Shown piece by piece: positions 1 through 9,298 of a stretch of DNA of 64,000 bases. This stretch comes from Verrucomicrobiota bacterium (GTDB lineage: Bacteria > Chlamydiota > Chlamydiia > Chlamydiales > Rhabdochlamydiaceae), in the NCBI GenBank assembly GCA_018239715.1, contig JAFEGW010000004.1, positions 169,799 through 233,798 on the forward strand, given 5' to 3'. The first letter of the stretch is position 1. Each line of letters opens with the position of its first letter. Position numbers and translations under genes: made by a program. The notes beneath the pieces were generated by a model. It was given only the letters and a program-made list of their open reading frames with translations. It was not told the origin of the DNA and searched no databases.

Positions 1-2
1 CA

Positions 3-908
3 ATTGATACTAACTTAGAGTCATTTGATCCTCTGAATTCGATCCAAGAAACAGCTCAAAAAGCGAGCGAGTTTTCACGATGGATCCTCCAACATCAAGA
101 CACACTGGATGGAATTAAGACTCTTGAAATGCGACAACGTTACCTGATTTATTTAGAACCGGCCCTTGGACAACTCACGGCATTGAAAAGCTTATACCTT
201 CATGATAATGGGTTGCGTAGCATCCCTCCTACTATAGGACAGCTCTCTTCCCTCCGAACTTTAATGCTTCAAAATAACAGAATTTCTTCTTTACCTGACG
301 TTATGGGAAACCTCTCCTCTCTTGAATTTTTAGATCTCGAGGGAAATTGTTTGTCCAGCCTCCCCCTCACGGTCAGCAAACTTTCTTCTTTGTACAGACT
401 AAATTTGAGCAAAAATCGGTTGACCTCGTTTCCTGATTGCCTGGGCCAATTACCCGGACTGGTCATCCTTGACTTTCACTCCAATCGGCTCTCTTCTTCA
501 TCTTTGGGCCCATTTGGCGCTCTTCAAACGCTGGATATGAGTAATAATCAACTCACATCCTTCTCCGCCTGCCATCTCCCCTCACTCTATACACTGAATT
601 TAAGTAAGAACCGGCTCGCGTCTTTTTCCGTTGGGGACCTTCCTTCTCTTCACAAGCTCGAGTTGCAAGGAAATAAATTGACGTTTTTAGATGAGAATAT
701 CGGTCAACTTGCCTCTTTGAAAAGCCTTAAATTGCATAATAATTTTCTTAACTCTGTTCCAGAGACAATCTTTCATCTGGCCCAGCTCACCGAGGTCGAT
801 CTCTACAACAACCCCATTACAGAGGGTTCTGATGTAATCAAACGACTGAGAGAGAGAAATATTAAAGTTTTTGCTTGCTTCATTTTCGTTCCACCTCCAT
901 CTCCCTAG
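3..908 (+). CDS. Leucine-rich-repeat protein, 5' end cut by window edge
   Basis: The reading frame is open from base 3, with no stop before the first internal Met at 129, so the true start lies outside the window and at least 42 residues precede that Met. About nine leucine-rich repeats of roughly 23 residues follow, of the type LxxLxxLxLxxNxLxxLPxxIxxL, for example SLEFLDLEGNCLSSLP. This is the non-LPX bacterial/Shoc2-like class. LRR proteins of intracellular bacteria are often secreted and bind host proteins, but no signal peptide or enzymatic domain is visible in this part. The part upstream of the repeats (IDTNLESFDPLNSI...) may be a separate N-terminal domain. Function is not assignable beyond probable protein-protein interaction. 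Sure of the fold, unsure of role. Confidence 0.85.
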   Translation: MDTNLESFDPLNSIQETAQKASEFSRWILQHQDTLDGIKTLEMRQRYLIYLEPALGQLTALKSLYLHDNGLRSIPPTIGQLSSLRTLMLQNNRISSLPDVMGNLSSLEFLDLEGNCLSSLPLTVSKLSSLYRLNLSKNRLTSFPDCLGQLPGLVILDFHSNRLSSSSLGPFGALQTLDMSNNQLTSFSACHLPSLYTLNLSKNRLASFSVGDLPSLHKLELQGNKLTFLDENIGQLASLKSLKLHNNFLNSVPETIFHLAQLTEVDLYNNPITEGSDVIKRLRERNIKVFACFIFVPPPSP

Positions 909-961
909 ACAAAAGGCTCTCTCTATGCGAAGATAGTTTGAGTCTAGTCCAAGGGCTATCT

Positions 962-2740
962 ATGAAAAACTCAGCGACGCTTTTTTCTTTTATTGCGAAA
1001 TTCATTTTCGCGCAGCCCTGGGTATTTTCCTTTATGTTAGTGCTGTCTTTTGTGTGGACGCTGGATGCGACCGTCTTACCCTACCTTCTGCGGCTTATTA
1101 TCGATACGCTGACACAATACGATGCCGATCGAACAGCCGCCTGGCCAGCCTTAAAAATGGTGTTGTTGTATGTTTTAGTTGTGTGGATTTTAGTAGAAAT
1201 AGGATTCCGCACACGAGGCTTTTTGCGAGCTCGATTTTATCCGAAGTTGGAAGCTGATATCCGCATGGCGATGTTTGATCATATTCAGCGCCATTCCCCT
1301 AAGTATTTTAATGAGCATTTTGCCGGCAGTTTAGCCAACAAGATCAGCGACATGACGACCCAAGTGACCTCGCTCTTGCAAAACATCGTGCAGTTATTTC
1401 TTCCTACAGCTTTTACCTGCATTTTAACCGTTGTATTATTCTCTAATGTCAATCCTCTTTTTGCAAAGATTTTAGCCGCCTGGGTTGTGATCCATTTTGC
1501 CACTGTCTTTGCTTTCACCCCTAAATGCTCTAAGTATTCAAATATCCATGGAGAAGTCAGGAGCACTCTCGTGGGGAAAATCGTCGATAGTTTGACCAAT
1601 AATTTTGCCGTTAATCTTTTCACCCGCTTTCGTTTTGAAAGAGGTTTTGTAGGAGTCTATCAAAAAGAAGAGCAGGAAAAAAATTACCAATCCCAAATGT
1701 ATATCCAATGGATGTTCGCCTCTCTATCGGTTATTTATCTCGGGGGGATAGTGGCTATGAACGGCTTCCTGATCGTTTATTGGATGCAAGGGAAAATTAC
1801 CACGGGAGAGATCATCCAAATTTTTAATACAACTTGGAACTTGATTTTCATGCTGTGGTTTTCAGGAGAAGCTATCCCGCAATTTTTTCAATCCGTCGGC
1901 ATCGCCAAGCAAGCCCTCTCCGTGATGAATGACCCTCAAGACCTCCTCGATTCTCCTCATGCGGCTCCACTGGTGGTCAAACAAGGAGAAATCATCTTTG
2001 AGAATGTCTCCTTCCAGTACGGGGATAAACAACTTTTTCAAAATAAGAACATCTACATCCAGGGAGGAGAAAAAGTCGGACTCGTGGGATATTCCGGAGC
2101 AGGAAAATCGACCTTCGTCAATCTCATTTTACGCTTTTATCCTGTCGAAAAAGGAAGGATTTTGATTGACGGCCAGGATATTGCTCATATCACCTTGGAA
2201 TCTCTGCGCAGCCAAGTTGCCCTCATTCCTCAAGACCCTCTGCTGTTCCATCGCACTCTAGAAGATAACATCCGGTATGGCCGTCTTGATGCCACTCCAG
2301 AAGAAGTCATTCAAGCCGCTCAGCTGGCTCATTGCGACGGATTTATCCGAAGAACACCTCAGGGCTACGGCTCCCTCGTCGGCGAACGAGGAACAAAACT
2401 CTCCGGCGGCGAGCGGCAAAGAATCGCCATCGCCCGCGCGATGCTCGCGAAATCTCCGATCCTCCTTCTCGATGAGGCCACTTCAGCTCTAGACTCTGTC
2501 ACAGAAAGGTACATCCAAGATAGCCTGGAAAAGCTGATGGAAAACCGCACGACGATCGTCATTGCACACCGGCTTTCTACCCTGGCCAAAATGGACCGCA
2601 TCTTGGTCTTCGATCAAGGCCGCGTCGTCGAGGAAGGCTCCCATGAAAAGCTGCTGGCCCAAGAAGGCCATTATGCCCGCATGTGGAATATGCAAGCCGG
2701 CGGCTTCTTGCCCGATACCCCTCTGGCCTCTCAAACATAA
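962..2740 (+). CDS. ABC transporter, fused permease and ATPase (MsbA/ATM1-like)
   Basis: 592 aa half-size exporter. Residues ~20-310 form the six-helix transmembrane domain. Residues ~345-580 form the nucleotide-binding domain with Walker A GYSGAGKST, Q-loop (LIPQDP), signature LSGGERQR, Walker B ILLLDEATSALD and H-loop IAHRLST. The frame is open back to 875, but that would overlap the preceding LRR gene; the ATG at 962 begins just before the first hydrophobic segment and is preferred. The substrate cannot be read from sequence: lipid, peptide or metal-conjugate exporters share this architecture. It follows the LRR gene by 53 nt on the same strand and could be co-transcribed. Confidence 0.9.
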   Translation: MKNSATLFSFIAKFIFAQPWVFSFMLVLSFVWTLDATVLPYLLRLIIDTLTQYDADRTAAWPALKMVLLYVLVVWILVEIGFRTRGFLRARFYPKLEADIRMAMFDHIQRHSPKYFNEHFAGSLANKISDMTTQVTSLLQNIVQLFLPTAFTCILTVVLFSNVNPLFAKILAAWVVIHFATVFAFTPKCSKYSNIHGEVRSTLVGKIVDSLTNNFAVNLFTRFRFERGFVGVYQKEEQEKNYQSQMYIQWMFASLSVIYLGGIVAMNGFLIVYWMQGKITTGEIIQIFNTTWNLIFMLWFSGEAIPQFFQSVGIAKQALSVMNDPQDLLDSPHAAPLVVKQGEIIFENVSFQYGDKQLFQNKNIYIQGGEKVGLVGYSGAGKSTFVNLILRFYPVEKGRILIDGQDIAHITLESLRSQVALIPQDPLLFHRTLEDNIRYGRLDATPEEVIQAAQLAHCDGFIRRTPQGYGSLVGERGTKLSGGERQRIAIARAMLAKSPILLLDEATSALDSVTERYIQDSLEKLMENRTTIVIAHRLSTLAKMDRILVFDQGRVVEEGSHEKLLAQEGHYARMWNMQAGGFLPDTPLASQT

Positions 2741-2774
2741 GTTATTGAAATTCAATGAATCAGCTTCAATTTCG

Positions 2775-2802
2775 AAATTCCGCTGATTTCGTGGCGGAAT
2801 TT
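2775..2802 (+). terminator. Stem-loop after ABC transporter gene
   Basis: Perfect 9-bp inverted repeat AAATTCCGC / GCGGAATTT with a 10-nt loop, 35 nt after the ABC transporter stop. There is no long T-run, so termination is plausible but unproven. The rest of 2741-2973 is AT-rich and should hold the promoter for the next gene. Confidence 0.4.
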
Positions 2803-2973
2803 GCATAAATTCCGATATTTTTAATACCTTGAATAAGTTTCACCAGCAAGTCTTCGCAAAAAAATTAAAGTATAAATCTTCTTTGACTTTCGAACATTTT
2901 AGGAATAAATTGAATACGCTAATTTACGAGAGAAGGTACACTATAGTTTATCATTTATAAGAAGAGAGGAATT

Positions 2974-5370
2974 ATGGCAAATCTAGTACAGTCTAAAGTC
3001 ATTGGCTTTCATGCATCGCCCGAAGTGATGATTACTTTTAGAGAAACAGATGGAAAAATAGAAGCGACCGTCCCTCTAGAAACAGATCCTGTATCAGTAA
3101 CTTTACCCGATCTAAGACTTCCTGATACCTCAACAGATTTTACTATTGCCCATAAAGTCAAACGTCTTTTGCAAAATTGCCATCTTCAACCCACTTATTT
3201 TGCCCCAAAAGGGCAAACGAAGGGTAGAGTATCCTTTATTCCTGTCGATCCGGAAAATAAGACATGGGAAAAACAGGATGAGCTATCTTTTCCTGAGGCT
3301 CACACTCCCTATTTCTTTCGTGCAGAGGGCACCCTCTGTTATGCCTTTGTTAATACCGTTACAACTTGGGATTGGAAAAATTCTAGTTTCACAACAACGA
3401 CATTTAGAACAACCTCTATCACTGCTTTAGCTGAGCTGCCTGATGGCAGATTTATTATTGGAGATGAAAAAGGAAATTTGTTTTTGCAAGGAAATCCTCA
3501 ATCTTATCCGTGTGGGATTCAAGAGAAAATAGAGAAAATAGTCTTCATAACATCTACATGTTATTTCATCAGTTCTAAGAATAAAACGGTAATCTTTAGC
3601 CTTGAAAGTGCAACCGTTTTAAGTGAATTAGCATCTTGTATTGATTTTTTTATCTTGAAAAACGGCATGTTTTGCTTATTAGATACTTATAAATTATTTT
3701 TAATGAAAATCAATGAGGAAAATAAAATTTTGGTAATAAAACATGACTTCGAGGACATCGCCATTGTACACGTTCAGGTAGCTTCAGAAAACACCCTATT
3801 ATTAGCCCCGCAAGTCGAAAAATCTATTATCGTATGGAATTATGAAAAACAAACTCACATAGAATATAAAGACGAGAAAACACAAACTTTACGCAGAAAG
3901 ATGTCCGATGACAATTTAGTTCTTATCAACGAAGAAACCTTTGCATATCCAAAAAGACAATCACCACAAGTTTGCTTTTATCGAGCAAAAGACAAAGAAT
4001 CTATAGAAACGCAACCTGCTGGAGAGCGGAGTGTAGCTCATTTTATTCCATTATCAGATGGCTCTATCATGTATGCTACAGAAAGCGGTTCTGGCATACA
4101 TGTGGTAACTAGAGAGGGTACCCTTGCATTCACTAGCAAAAATTTGACTAATGCAAGGCCTGTACAATCCATAAGAGAACTCGGGGATGGCTCCGTAGCA
4201 ATAGAGTTTTACAAACATATGATGATTATCTGTCCCAAAAAGAATCCGAGAGAAAGCACGGCCTATAAAATAGATAAGCTGTTACTTGATCTCAAACATA
4301 ATCCTGCACAATTTGATTTGTATGATGAATTAGCTAATCTTTACGGCAAGGATAACGAAAAACGGTATCAAACTTATTTAGCAGGTTCAGAAGCAGCGAT
4401 CAAAGGGAATAATCTTTATCAAGCTCGGCGTTACTATGAAAAAGCAAAAAAACTTAAAATAAAAAGCGACCAACCTTCTGATATCTTTAATTCATATTTA
4501 AAAGGCTCGGCTTATAAGAAACAACAAACTCAAGTCGCTTTAGATTTGTATTATCTACAATCGGAGTCCAATTCCTCTACTCCACCACCTTCAAAAGCAG
4601 ATAGAAAATGCAAGGAAAGGCTTTTTATTGGAGAGGGTGATTTTAGTTTTACCGCAGCTTTCATTGAAAAACATCAACAATCTCATCCCAAACTAGCTTC
4701 GGCAATTACTGCCACAGAATTAGACAAACCTACCAAAGAAGAAACTCTCAAACGGATCACCCAATTACAAGACAAAAGAGTAAAATTTCTTTTTGGTATT
4801 GATGGGCAACTGCTTGATCAAATTTTTAAAGGAAAAAGGTTCAGAAGAATTCATTGGAACTGTCCTTATGTTGATTTTACTACTTCCAATAGAGAGGCGT
4901 TTAAAGATGTGATTCCTAAATTTTTCCTATCTTGTAGTCAGCTCCAATTAACTCAAGATCGTGTTCATATTACCCTCATGCAAGAGAAAGATGGTTATTG
5001 GAGAAAAAGACAAGAAGAAAACCCCATTGTTAAAGGTGCCACTTTAGCAGGTTATAGACTGATAAGAAAAAGATTATTCGGGGCTGAAAGATACCCGGGA
5101 TACGAGCACGTTAAGACCGATAAAAAATCACATGGAAAAAATGAAGAAATGAGAGAGTTCGTCTTTGAAAAAACCGAAATTACTCATCTTTCAAAAGAAG
5201 CAACTGATTTACCAAAAATGGCACATGAATTAAAAAATCCCGATGAAAAAAAATATCAAGTAAAAACCAGTGAAGCAAATCCCAAAGATACCGACTACTA
5301 TTTTGAATGCAGCACGGATGAGGATTCTTCGGATTACTATGAATCTGATCCAGATAACGTGACACCCTAA
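2974..5370 (+). CDS. Beta-propeller-like protein with C-terminal BMT5-like (DUF2431) Rossmann domain
   Basis: 798 aa. Residues ~1-430 look like WD/Kelch-type propeller repeats with recurring short beta-strands (for example LPDGRFIIGDEKGNLFLQG). Residues ~435-530 are helical and TPR-like (AIKGNNLYQARRYYEKAKKL). Residues ~548-725 match the 25S rRNA (uridine-N3)-methyltransferase BMT5-like family: glycine motif LFIGEGDFSF (550-559), acidic turn TATELDKP, FLFGIDGQLL, a WNCPYVDF strand, and the family hallmark YPGYEH (707-712). The tail is acidic. That family is mainly eukaryotic and binds S-adenosylmethionine. Coding is AT-richer than neighbouring core genes, suggesting transfer. A start at 2974 is supported by AGAGGAATT before ATG. 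Role unknown: RNA methylation or a host-directed protein. Confidence 0.75.
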   Translation: MANLVQSKVIGFHASPEVMITFRETDGKIEATVPLETDPVSVTLPDLRLPDTSTDFTIAHKVKRLLQNCHLQPTYFAPKGQTKGRVSFIPVDPENKTWEKQDELSFPEAHTPYFFRAEGTLCYAFVNTVTTWDWKNSSFTTTTFRTTSITALAELPDGRFIIGDEKGNLFLQGNPQSYPCGIQEKIEKIVFITSTCYFISSKNKTVIFSLESATVLSELASCIDFFILKNGMFCLLDTYKLFLMKINEENKILVIKHDFEDIAIVHVQVASENTLLLAPQVEKSIIVWNYEKQTHIEYKDEKTQTLRRKMSDDNLVLINEETFAYPKRQSPQVCFYRAKDKESIETQPAGERSVAHFIPLSDGSIMYATESGSGIHVVTREGTLAFTSKNLTNARPVQSIRELGDGSVAIEFYKHMMIICPKKNPRESTAYKIDKLLLDLKHNPAQFDLYDELANLYGKDNEKRYQTYLAGSEAAIKGNNLYQARRYYEKAKKLKIKSDQPSDIFNSYLKGSAYKKQQTQVALDLYYLQSESNSSTPPPSKADRKCKERLFIGEGDFSFTAAFIEKHQQSHPKLASAITATELDKPTKEETLKRITQLQDKRVKFLFGIDGQLLDQIFKGKRFRRIHWNCPYVDFTTSNREAFKDVIPKFFLSCSQLQLTQDRVHITLMQEKDGYWRKRQEENPIVKGATLAGYRLIRKRLFGAERYPGYEHVKTDKKSHGKNEEMREFVFEKTEITHLSKEATDLPKMAHELKNPDEKKYQVKTSEANPKDTDYYFECSTDEDSSDYYESDPDNVTP

Positions 5371-5391
5371 GCAACCTTATAAATCGATCTA

Positions 5392-5420
5392 TTGAAAAAA
5401 TTGCCTCTCTACTCTAGATA
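5392..5420 (+). promoter_or_regulatory. Candidate promoter of glutamate dehydrogenase gene
   Basis: TTGAAA (5392-5397), a 17-nt spacer and TAGATA (5415-5420). The ATG follows after only 6 nt and no clear Shine-Dalgarno sequence is present, so the transcript may be leaderless. The -10 match is poor (3 of 6). Confidence 0.35.
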
Positions 5421-5426
5421 GAGAAT

Positions 5427-8400
5427 ATGGCAACAGACCGCAAACAAGCCCTCCAAGCCGCGCTCCAGCATGAAGGCAAGAAATTCGAGCAAAGCTACCT
5501 GTGGATCGAAGAGCATCTTCCTCCGAGCTTTTTTGAAGATGTCGATTCCGAGACTTTGATTTTAGTCACCCACAGTCTGATGGATTTTGATGCGCAAGAG
5601 TATGTCTCTCATCTTCATTTCAAAAACAAAGCCATTGCCCTCTGCCTCGATAGCAATGAGGCCGATCTGCAAATTCTCAAGCACTATCGCAACCGCGGCA
5701 TCAAAAATTACCGGACCTTTGTCTCCAATGTTCCTCCTCCCTTTATAGGGATCTCGGCTAATTTGCGCGTCGCTATCATCTACTTTACCGAGATCGAGGA
5801 AGAGAGATCATCGCCGGAGAAGTTCCAAGATATCTTTGCCGAGGTCAAAAAACGGAATCCTGAACTGACCGAAAGCGAGTTTACTCAGCTTGTGGAAGCC
5901 ATGAATCCCCGCTTTTTACGGTCGCTTACGAAAGAACGATTAATCTTGGCTTTGAATGTGCTCTTCCAGGCTAAGGAGAGAGATCCTTGCCAGCTGGAAA
6001 TCCTCAAAAATGAGGACTGGGCGCAAAAAAAGGATACGCCTTCTTTGCAGATTGTCCTCGCCTGGAGAAATGTCCCTAAACAAGACTTTCTTTATCGTCT
6101 GACCCGTGTCATCCATCGGCATGGCCTTGCTTTAAAAAGAATGGCCGCCACTTACATTGATGCTTATACCCGCAGCAATATCCTAGTGATGTCGCTCGGT
6201 CTGCATGGAGCTCAAGGAAAAGCCGCCTGGGAAGAGGCTGATCTCGAAGATTTTCTGCAAGAGCTTGTCACCGTCAAATATTTCCCTGGCCAAGAAGCTT
6301 TAGAAGCCGCTTTTGTCGACACCCAGCTCGTCCGAGGCAACATCGGCAATCTTCTGAAGACGATGGTCCATTTTATCCATCAAGTCCTTGTCCACGCCGA
6401 TCCTAACCTCTATTCTTTCTTTAATATCGAAGAAGGACTCTGCCGACATCCTGAACTGACTGTCATGCTCACGAAGGCTTTTGAAGCCAAATTCCATCCT
6501 AAAAAGCACGATCTAAACCTGTACAACCAGATAAAAAATGAGTTTCTTTCCCTCGTAGACAAAATCGATACAGGACAAGAGGCCAATGACAACCGCCGCC
6601 GCCATGTTTTGAAGCAAGGGATGAACTTCTTCGAACATATGCTCAAAACCAACTTCTACCGCGAAAATAAGACAGCTTTTTCCTTTCGTCTGGATCCCCG
6701 GTATCTCGACAACGTCCCCTATAACCGCATCGAGAAATTCCCCGAGCTGCCTTTTGCGGTCTTTTTCATGAAAGGAATGTATTTTATCGGATTCCACATC
6801 CGGTTCCGAGATCTGGCCCGTGGCGGACTCAGGACTGTCTATCCCGACCGGATTGAGCAGCTCCAAGCCGAACGAAATAACGTCTTCTCCGAATGTTATA
6901 ACCTGGCCTATACCCAGCAGAAAAAAAACAAAGACATCCCTGAAGGAGGCTCCAAAGGGGTCATTCTGCTCGAGCCTTATGAAAGACTCCGGGCTGAAGA
7001 AGAGATTTACCGCCAGGAAATGGAAGCCGCAGGTAGACCGGCAAAAGAGATTGAAGAAAAACTGAAAACTTTTAGCCCCGAGCAAAAACTCGACTATCTC
7101 TATCAATCTCAGCGGAGCTATATTGAAAGTTTGGTGACCTTGCTCAACTGCGACCCGGATGGAAAGCTCAGAGCTAAAGGAATCGTCGATTATTACAAAA
7201 AGCCCGAATACGTCTATTTAGGCCCTGATGAAAACATGCATAACGAGATGATCATCTGGATCTCCAATTATGCTAAATACTACCACTACAAACCCGGCAG
7301 TTCATTCATGTCGAGCAAGCCCGGAGCAGGCATTAACCACAAAGAGTATGGAGTCACCTCCCGCGGGGTCAATATCTACATGGAGGAAGTGCTCAAATTC
7401 CTCGGCGTCGATCCAAAAAAAGAGACTTTTACCGTGAAAATGACCGGCGGGCCCGATGGCGATGTTGCCGGTAATGAGATGTACAACCTCTATACGTTCT
7501 ATCCTAAGACTGCAAAGCTCTTAGCAACGATTGATGTCTCAGGGACCATCTTTGATCCCCAAGGGCTCGATTTAGAGATCGTGGCGCAGCTTTTTAAAGA
7601 CGGCAAACCGATCCGGTTCTACCCTGCAGAAAAGCTCTCGGAAGGAGGATTTCTCCTCGATACAAAGACCCGCCGGGAACAAAGCGCCTATGCCCAGCAG
7701 ACCCTCCTCCTAAGAAAACAGGGCGGCAAAGTCGTAGAAGAATGGATTTCCGGCAACGAGATGAACCACCTGCTCCGCACCCATGTCCATCAAGTTAAAG
7801 CCGATATTTTCATTCCCGGAGGCGGAAGACCTCGTACCCTCAATGAAAACAACTATCGGGATTTCCTAGATGAGACCGGCAAACCGACCTCCAAAGCTAT
7901 CGTGGAAGGGGGCAACCTCTACCTCACCCCTGCAGCCCGCCGCGCTCTGGAAAAACTCGGGGTCATCATCATCAAAGACAGCTCGGCCAACAAAGGGGGC
8001 GTCATTTGCTCCTCTTTTGAAGTGCTGGCAGGCCTCACCCTCACGGAAGAAGAATTCCTGAAAGAAAAGCCTACACTCGTGCAGGATATTCTAGCGATTA
8101 TTGAAGCCCGCTCCCGCGATGAAGCCCGGGCTCTCCTCGCCTCCCATGGGCAAGCATTTTTGACCGATGTGTCGGAATGGATCTCCGAGCGCATCAACGC
8201 CTATACCGACGAACTGATGGCCTATTTAGCAGTCAAAGACCTCTCAAAGGACCCTCATGATCCCCTCATTCAATGCCTCTTAAACTACTGTCCTCCGACC
8301 CTTCGCAAAAAGCATCAAGACCGTATTTTAAAAGAAGTCCCTGACATGCATAAAAAGGCGATCATCGCCTGCTTTTTAGGCCAGCGGCTCGTCTATAGAA

Positions 8401-8477
8401 AAGGGCTTTCTTGGTCGCCCTCGATTGTCGATGTATTACCCTTGATAGTTAAAGACCCGGCGATCACCGGGCCCTAA
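5427..8477 (+). CDS. Large NAD-specific glutamate dehydrogenase
   Basis: 1016 aa, the ~115-kDa class rather than the ~450-residue hexameric enzyme. It catalyses reversible oxidative deamination of glutamate to 2-oxoglutarate and ammonia, linking amino-acid uptake to the TCA cycle. The catalytic/Glu-binding half holds FRDLARGGLRTV, GGSKGVILLEP and KPGAGINHKEYGVTSRG. The NAD-binding half holds the GGPDGDVAGNEM strand-turn, then IPGGGRPRTLNENNY and IVEGGNLYLTPAARR. The first ~430 residues are a long regulatory-type extension typical of large GDHs. The stop lies 5 nt from the converging F-box gene. Glutamate oxidation of this kind fits amoeba-dwelling chlamydiae, which import host amino acids. 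Confidence 0.9.
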   Translation: MATDRKQALQAALQHEGKKFEQSYLWIEEHLPPSFFEDVDSETLILVTHSLMDFDAQEYVSHLHFKNKAIALCLDSNEADLQILKHYRNRGIKNYRTFVSNVPPPFIGISANLRVAIIYFTEIEEERSSPEKFQDIFAEVKKRNPELTESEFTQLVEAMNPRFLRSLTKERLILALNVLFQAKERDPCQLEILKNEDWAQKKDTPSLQIVLAWRNVPKQDFLYRLTRVIHRHGLALKRMAATYIDAYTRSNILVMSLGLHGAQGKAAWEEADLEDFLQELVTVKYFPGQEALEAAFVDTQLVRGNIGNLLKTMVHFIHQVLVHADPNLYSFFNIEEGLCRHPELTVMLTKAFEAKFHPKKHDLNLYNQIKNEFLSLVDKIDTGQEANDNRRRHVLKQGMNFFEHMLKTNFYRENKTAFSFRLDPRYLDNVPYNRIEKFPELPFAVFFMKGMYFIGFHIRFRDLARGGLRTVYPDRIEQLQAERNNVFSECYNLAYTQQKKNKDIPEGGSKGVILLEPYERLRAEEEIYRQEMEAAGRPAKEIEEKLKTFSPEQKLDYLYQSQRSYIESLVTLLNCDPDGKLRAKGIVDYYKKPEYVYLGPDENMHNEMIIWISNYAKYYHYKPGSSFMSSKPGAGINHKEYGVTSRGVNIYMEEVLKFLGVDPKKETFTVKMTGGPDGDVAGNEMYNLYTFYPKTAKLLATIDVSGTIFDPQGLDLEIVAQLFKDGKPIRFYPAEKLSEGGFLLDTKTRREQSAYAQQTLLLRKQGGKVVEEWISGNEMNHLLRTHVHQVKADIFIPGGGRPRTLNENNYRDFLDETGKPTSKAIVEGGNLYLTPAARRALEKLGVIIIKDSSANKGGVICSSFEVLAGLTLTEEEFLKEKPTLVQDILAIIEARSRDEARALLASHGQAFLTDVSEWISERINAYTDELMAYLAVKDLSKDPHDPLIQCLLNYCPPTLRKKHQDRILKEVPDMHKKAIIACFLGQRLVYRKGLSWSPSIVDVLPLIVKDPAITGP
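8456..8471 (+). other. Small hairpin inside the 3' end of the GDH gene
   Basis: CCCGG / CCGGG stem around a GATC-containing 6-nt loop (CGATCA), at the GDH stop codon. It closely resembles the stem of the terminator at 9257-9280 on the other side of the F-box gene. No T-run follows, so it is a weak terminator at best. Confidence 0.35.
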
Positions 8478-8482
8478 GAGAA

Positions 8483-9181
8483 TTAGAAGTATTTAAACGG
8501 ATCTGTAAACCCTTGATGAGGTGACGGCAAGGCAAGTTCGACAACGCTGCACATCGATTTTGCACGCTTATTTTCTGGGATTTCACCCCGTTTTCTCATC
8601 AAGCGGCCGCCCTCTTTTTCCTCCCAAATCCCACAAGGCTCCCCTAGGATTAATCGCCTCAGATAATCTTTCTTTTCTGGTGACAAGTGGTCGGGCTCCT
8701 CTTTCACAAAGATGAATGTTTTCACCCTTTGATTTTCTAAGACGGAGAAAGCCATAAACGGAATGTATTTATGCAGGTGGGTTTCCCATTTTGACCCCCT
8801 AATAACAGCAGCTTGGGGCGCTTGACGTATCCAATCAGCAATGATTTTACGCGTATGAACTAAACTCACCACTGGAATACGGACAAAAGCTGAAAATGGC
8901 AGAGCTCCTACGATACCTCGGACATAAGCGTAATGGAACTCGCAATAGGCTCTTGCGGCCAGTTTAGGATGCAGATCTTCATCTAAAAGAGGGACTTTCC
9001 ATGCCATGCAAACCTGCTTCCATAAATGAGGATGGTTGGAAACTTGATGGAACAGTCTCGAAACCCTTCCCCATCTATTTAAATCTTCTGCAGATAATTT
9101 AAGCCCGATCAAGAGCCACAAATCCAAAGGAAGATTTCCGAGATATTTTTGCCCTGGGATGCATGTTCCTGTAGAAGTCAT
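8483..9181 (-). CDS. F-box protein (candidate host-directed effector)
   Basis: 232 aa. Residues ~14-60 match the eukaryotic F-box: LGNLPLDLWLLIGLKLSAED, then NRWGRVSRLFHQVSNHPHLW and KQVCMAW, with the LP pair, the central LSAEDL helix turn and the terminal LWxxxC. F-boxes dock substrates on SKP1-cullin ubiquitin ligases, so in a bacterium the likely place of action is the host cell. The C-terminal ~170 residues contain no repeats I recognise and may be the substrate-binding part. No signal peptide is visible; chlamydial effectors usually leave by type III secretion without one. It converges on the GDH gene with a 5-nt gap, and a strong minus-strand terminator lies upstream, so it is its own transcription unit. 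Confidence 0.75.
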   Translation of the reverse strand: MTSTGTCIPGQKYLGNLPLDLWLLIGLKLSAEDLNRWGRVSRLFHQVSNHPHLWKQVCMAWKVPLLDEDLHPKLAARAYCEFHYAYVRGIVGALPFSAFVRIPVVSLVHTRKIIADWIRQAPQAAVIRGSKWETHLHKYIPFMAFSVLENQRVKTFIFVKEEPDHLSPEKKDYLRRLILGEPCGIWEEKEGGRLMRKRGEIPENKRAKSMCSVVELALPSPHQGFTDPFKYF

Positions 9182-9250
9182 TGCCCTAGATTTAATTAGT
9201 TTTTAGAAAGCAAGCATATCCCTAAGCGTTTAAATCCTCAAATTTTTGAC

Positions 9251-9280
9251 AATAAAAAGGCCCGGTGATCTCCGGGCCTT
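9251..9280 (-). terminator. Rho-independent terminator of the 216-aa gene
   Basis: Perfect 9-bp stem AAGGCCCGG / CCGGGCCTT with a 6-nt loop, followed on the minus strand by TTTTTATT. It lies 19 nt past the stop of the gene at 9299-9949. Confidence 0.85.
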
Positions 9281-9298
9281 GAATAGGGCGGGGAAAAA

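Noticed and set aside
875..961. 29-residue N-terminal extension of the ABC transporter
   Set aside because: It overlaps the end of the LRR gene and has no hydrophobic or family-like sequence; ATG 962 fits the first helix better.
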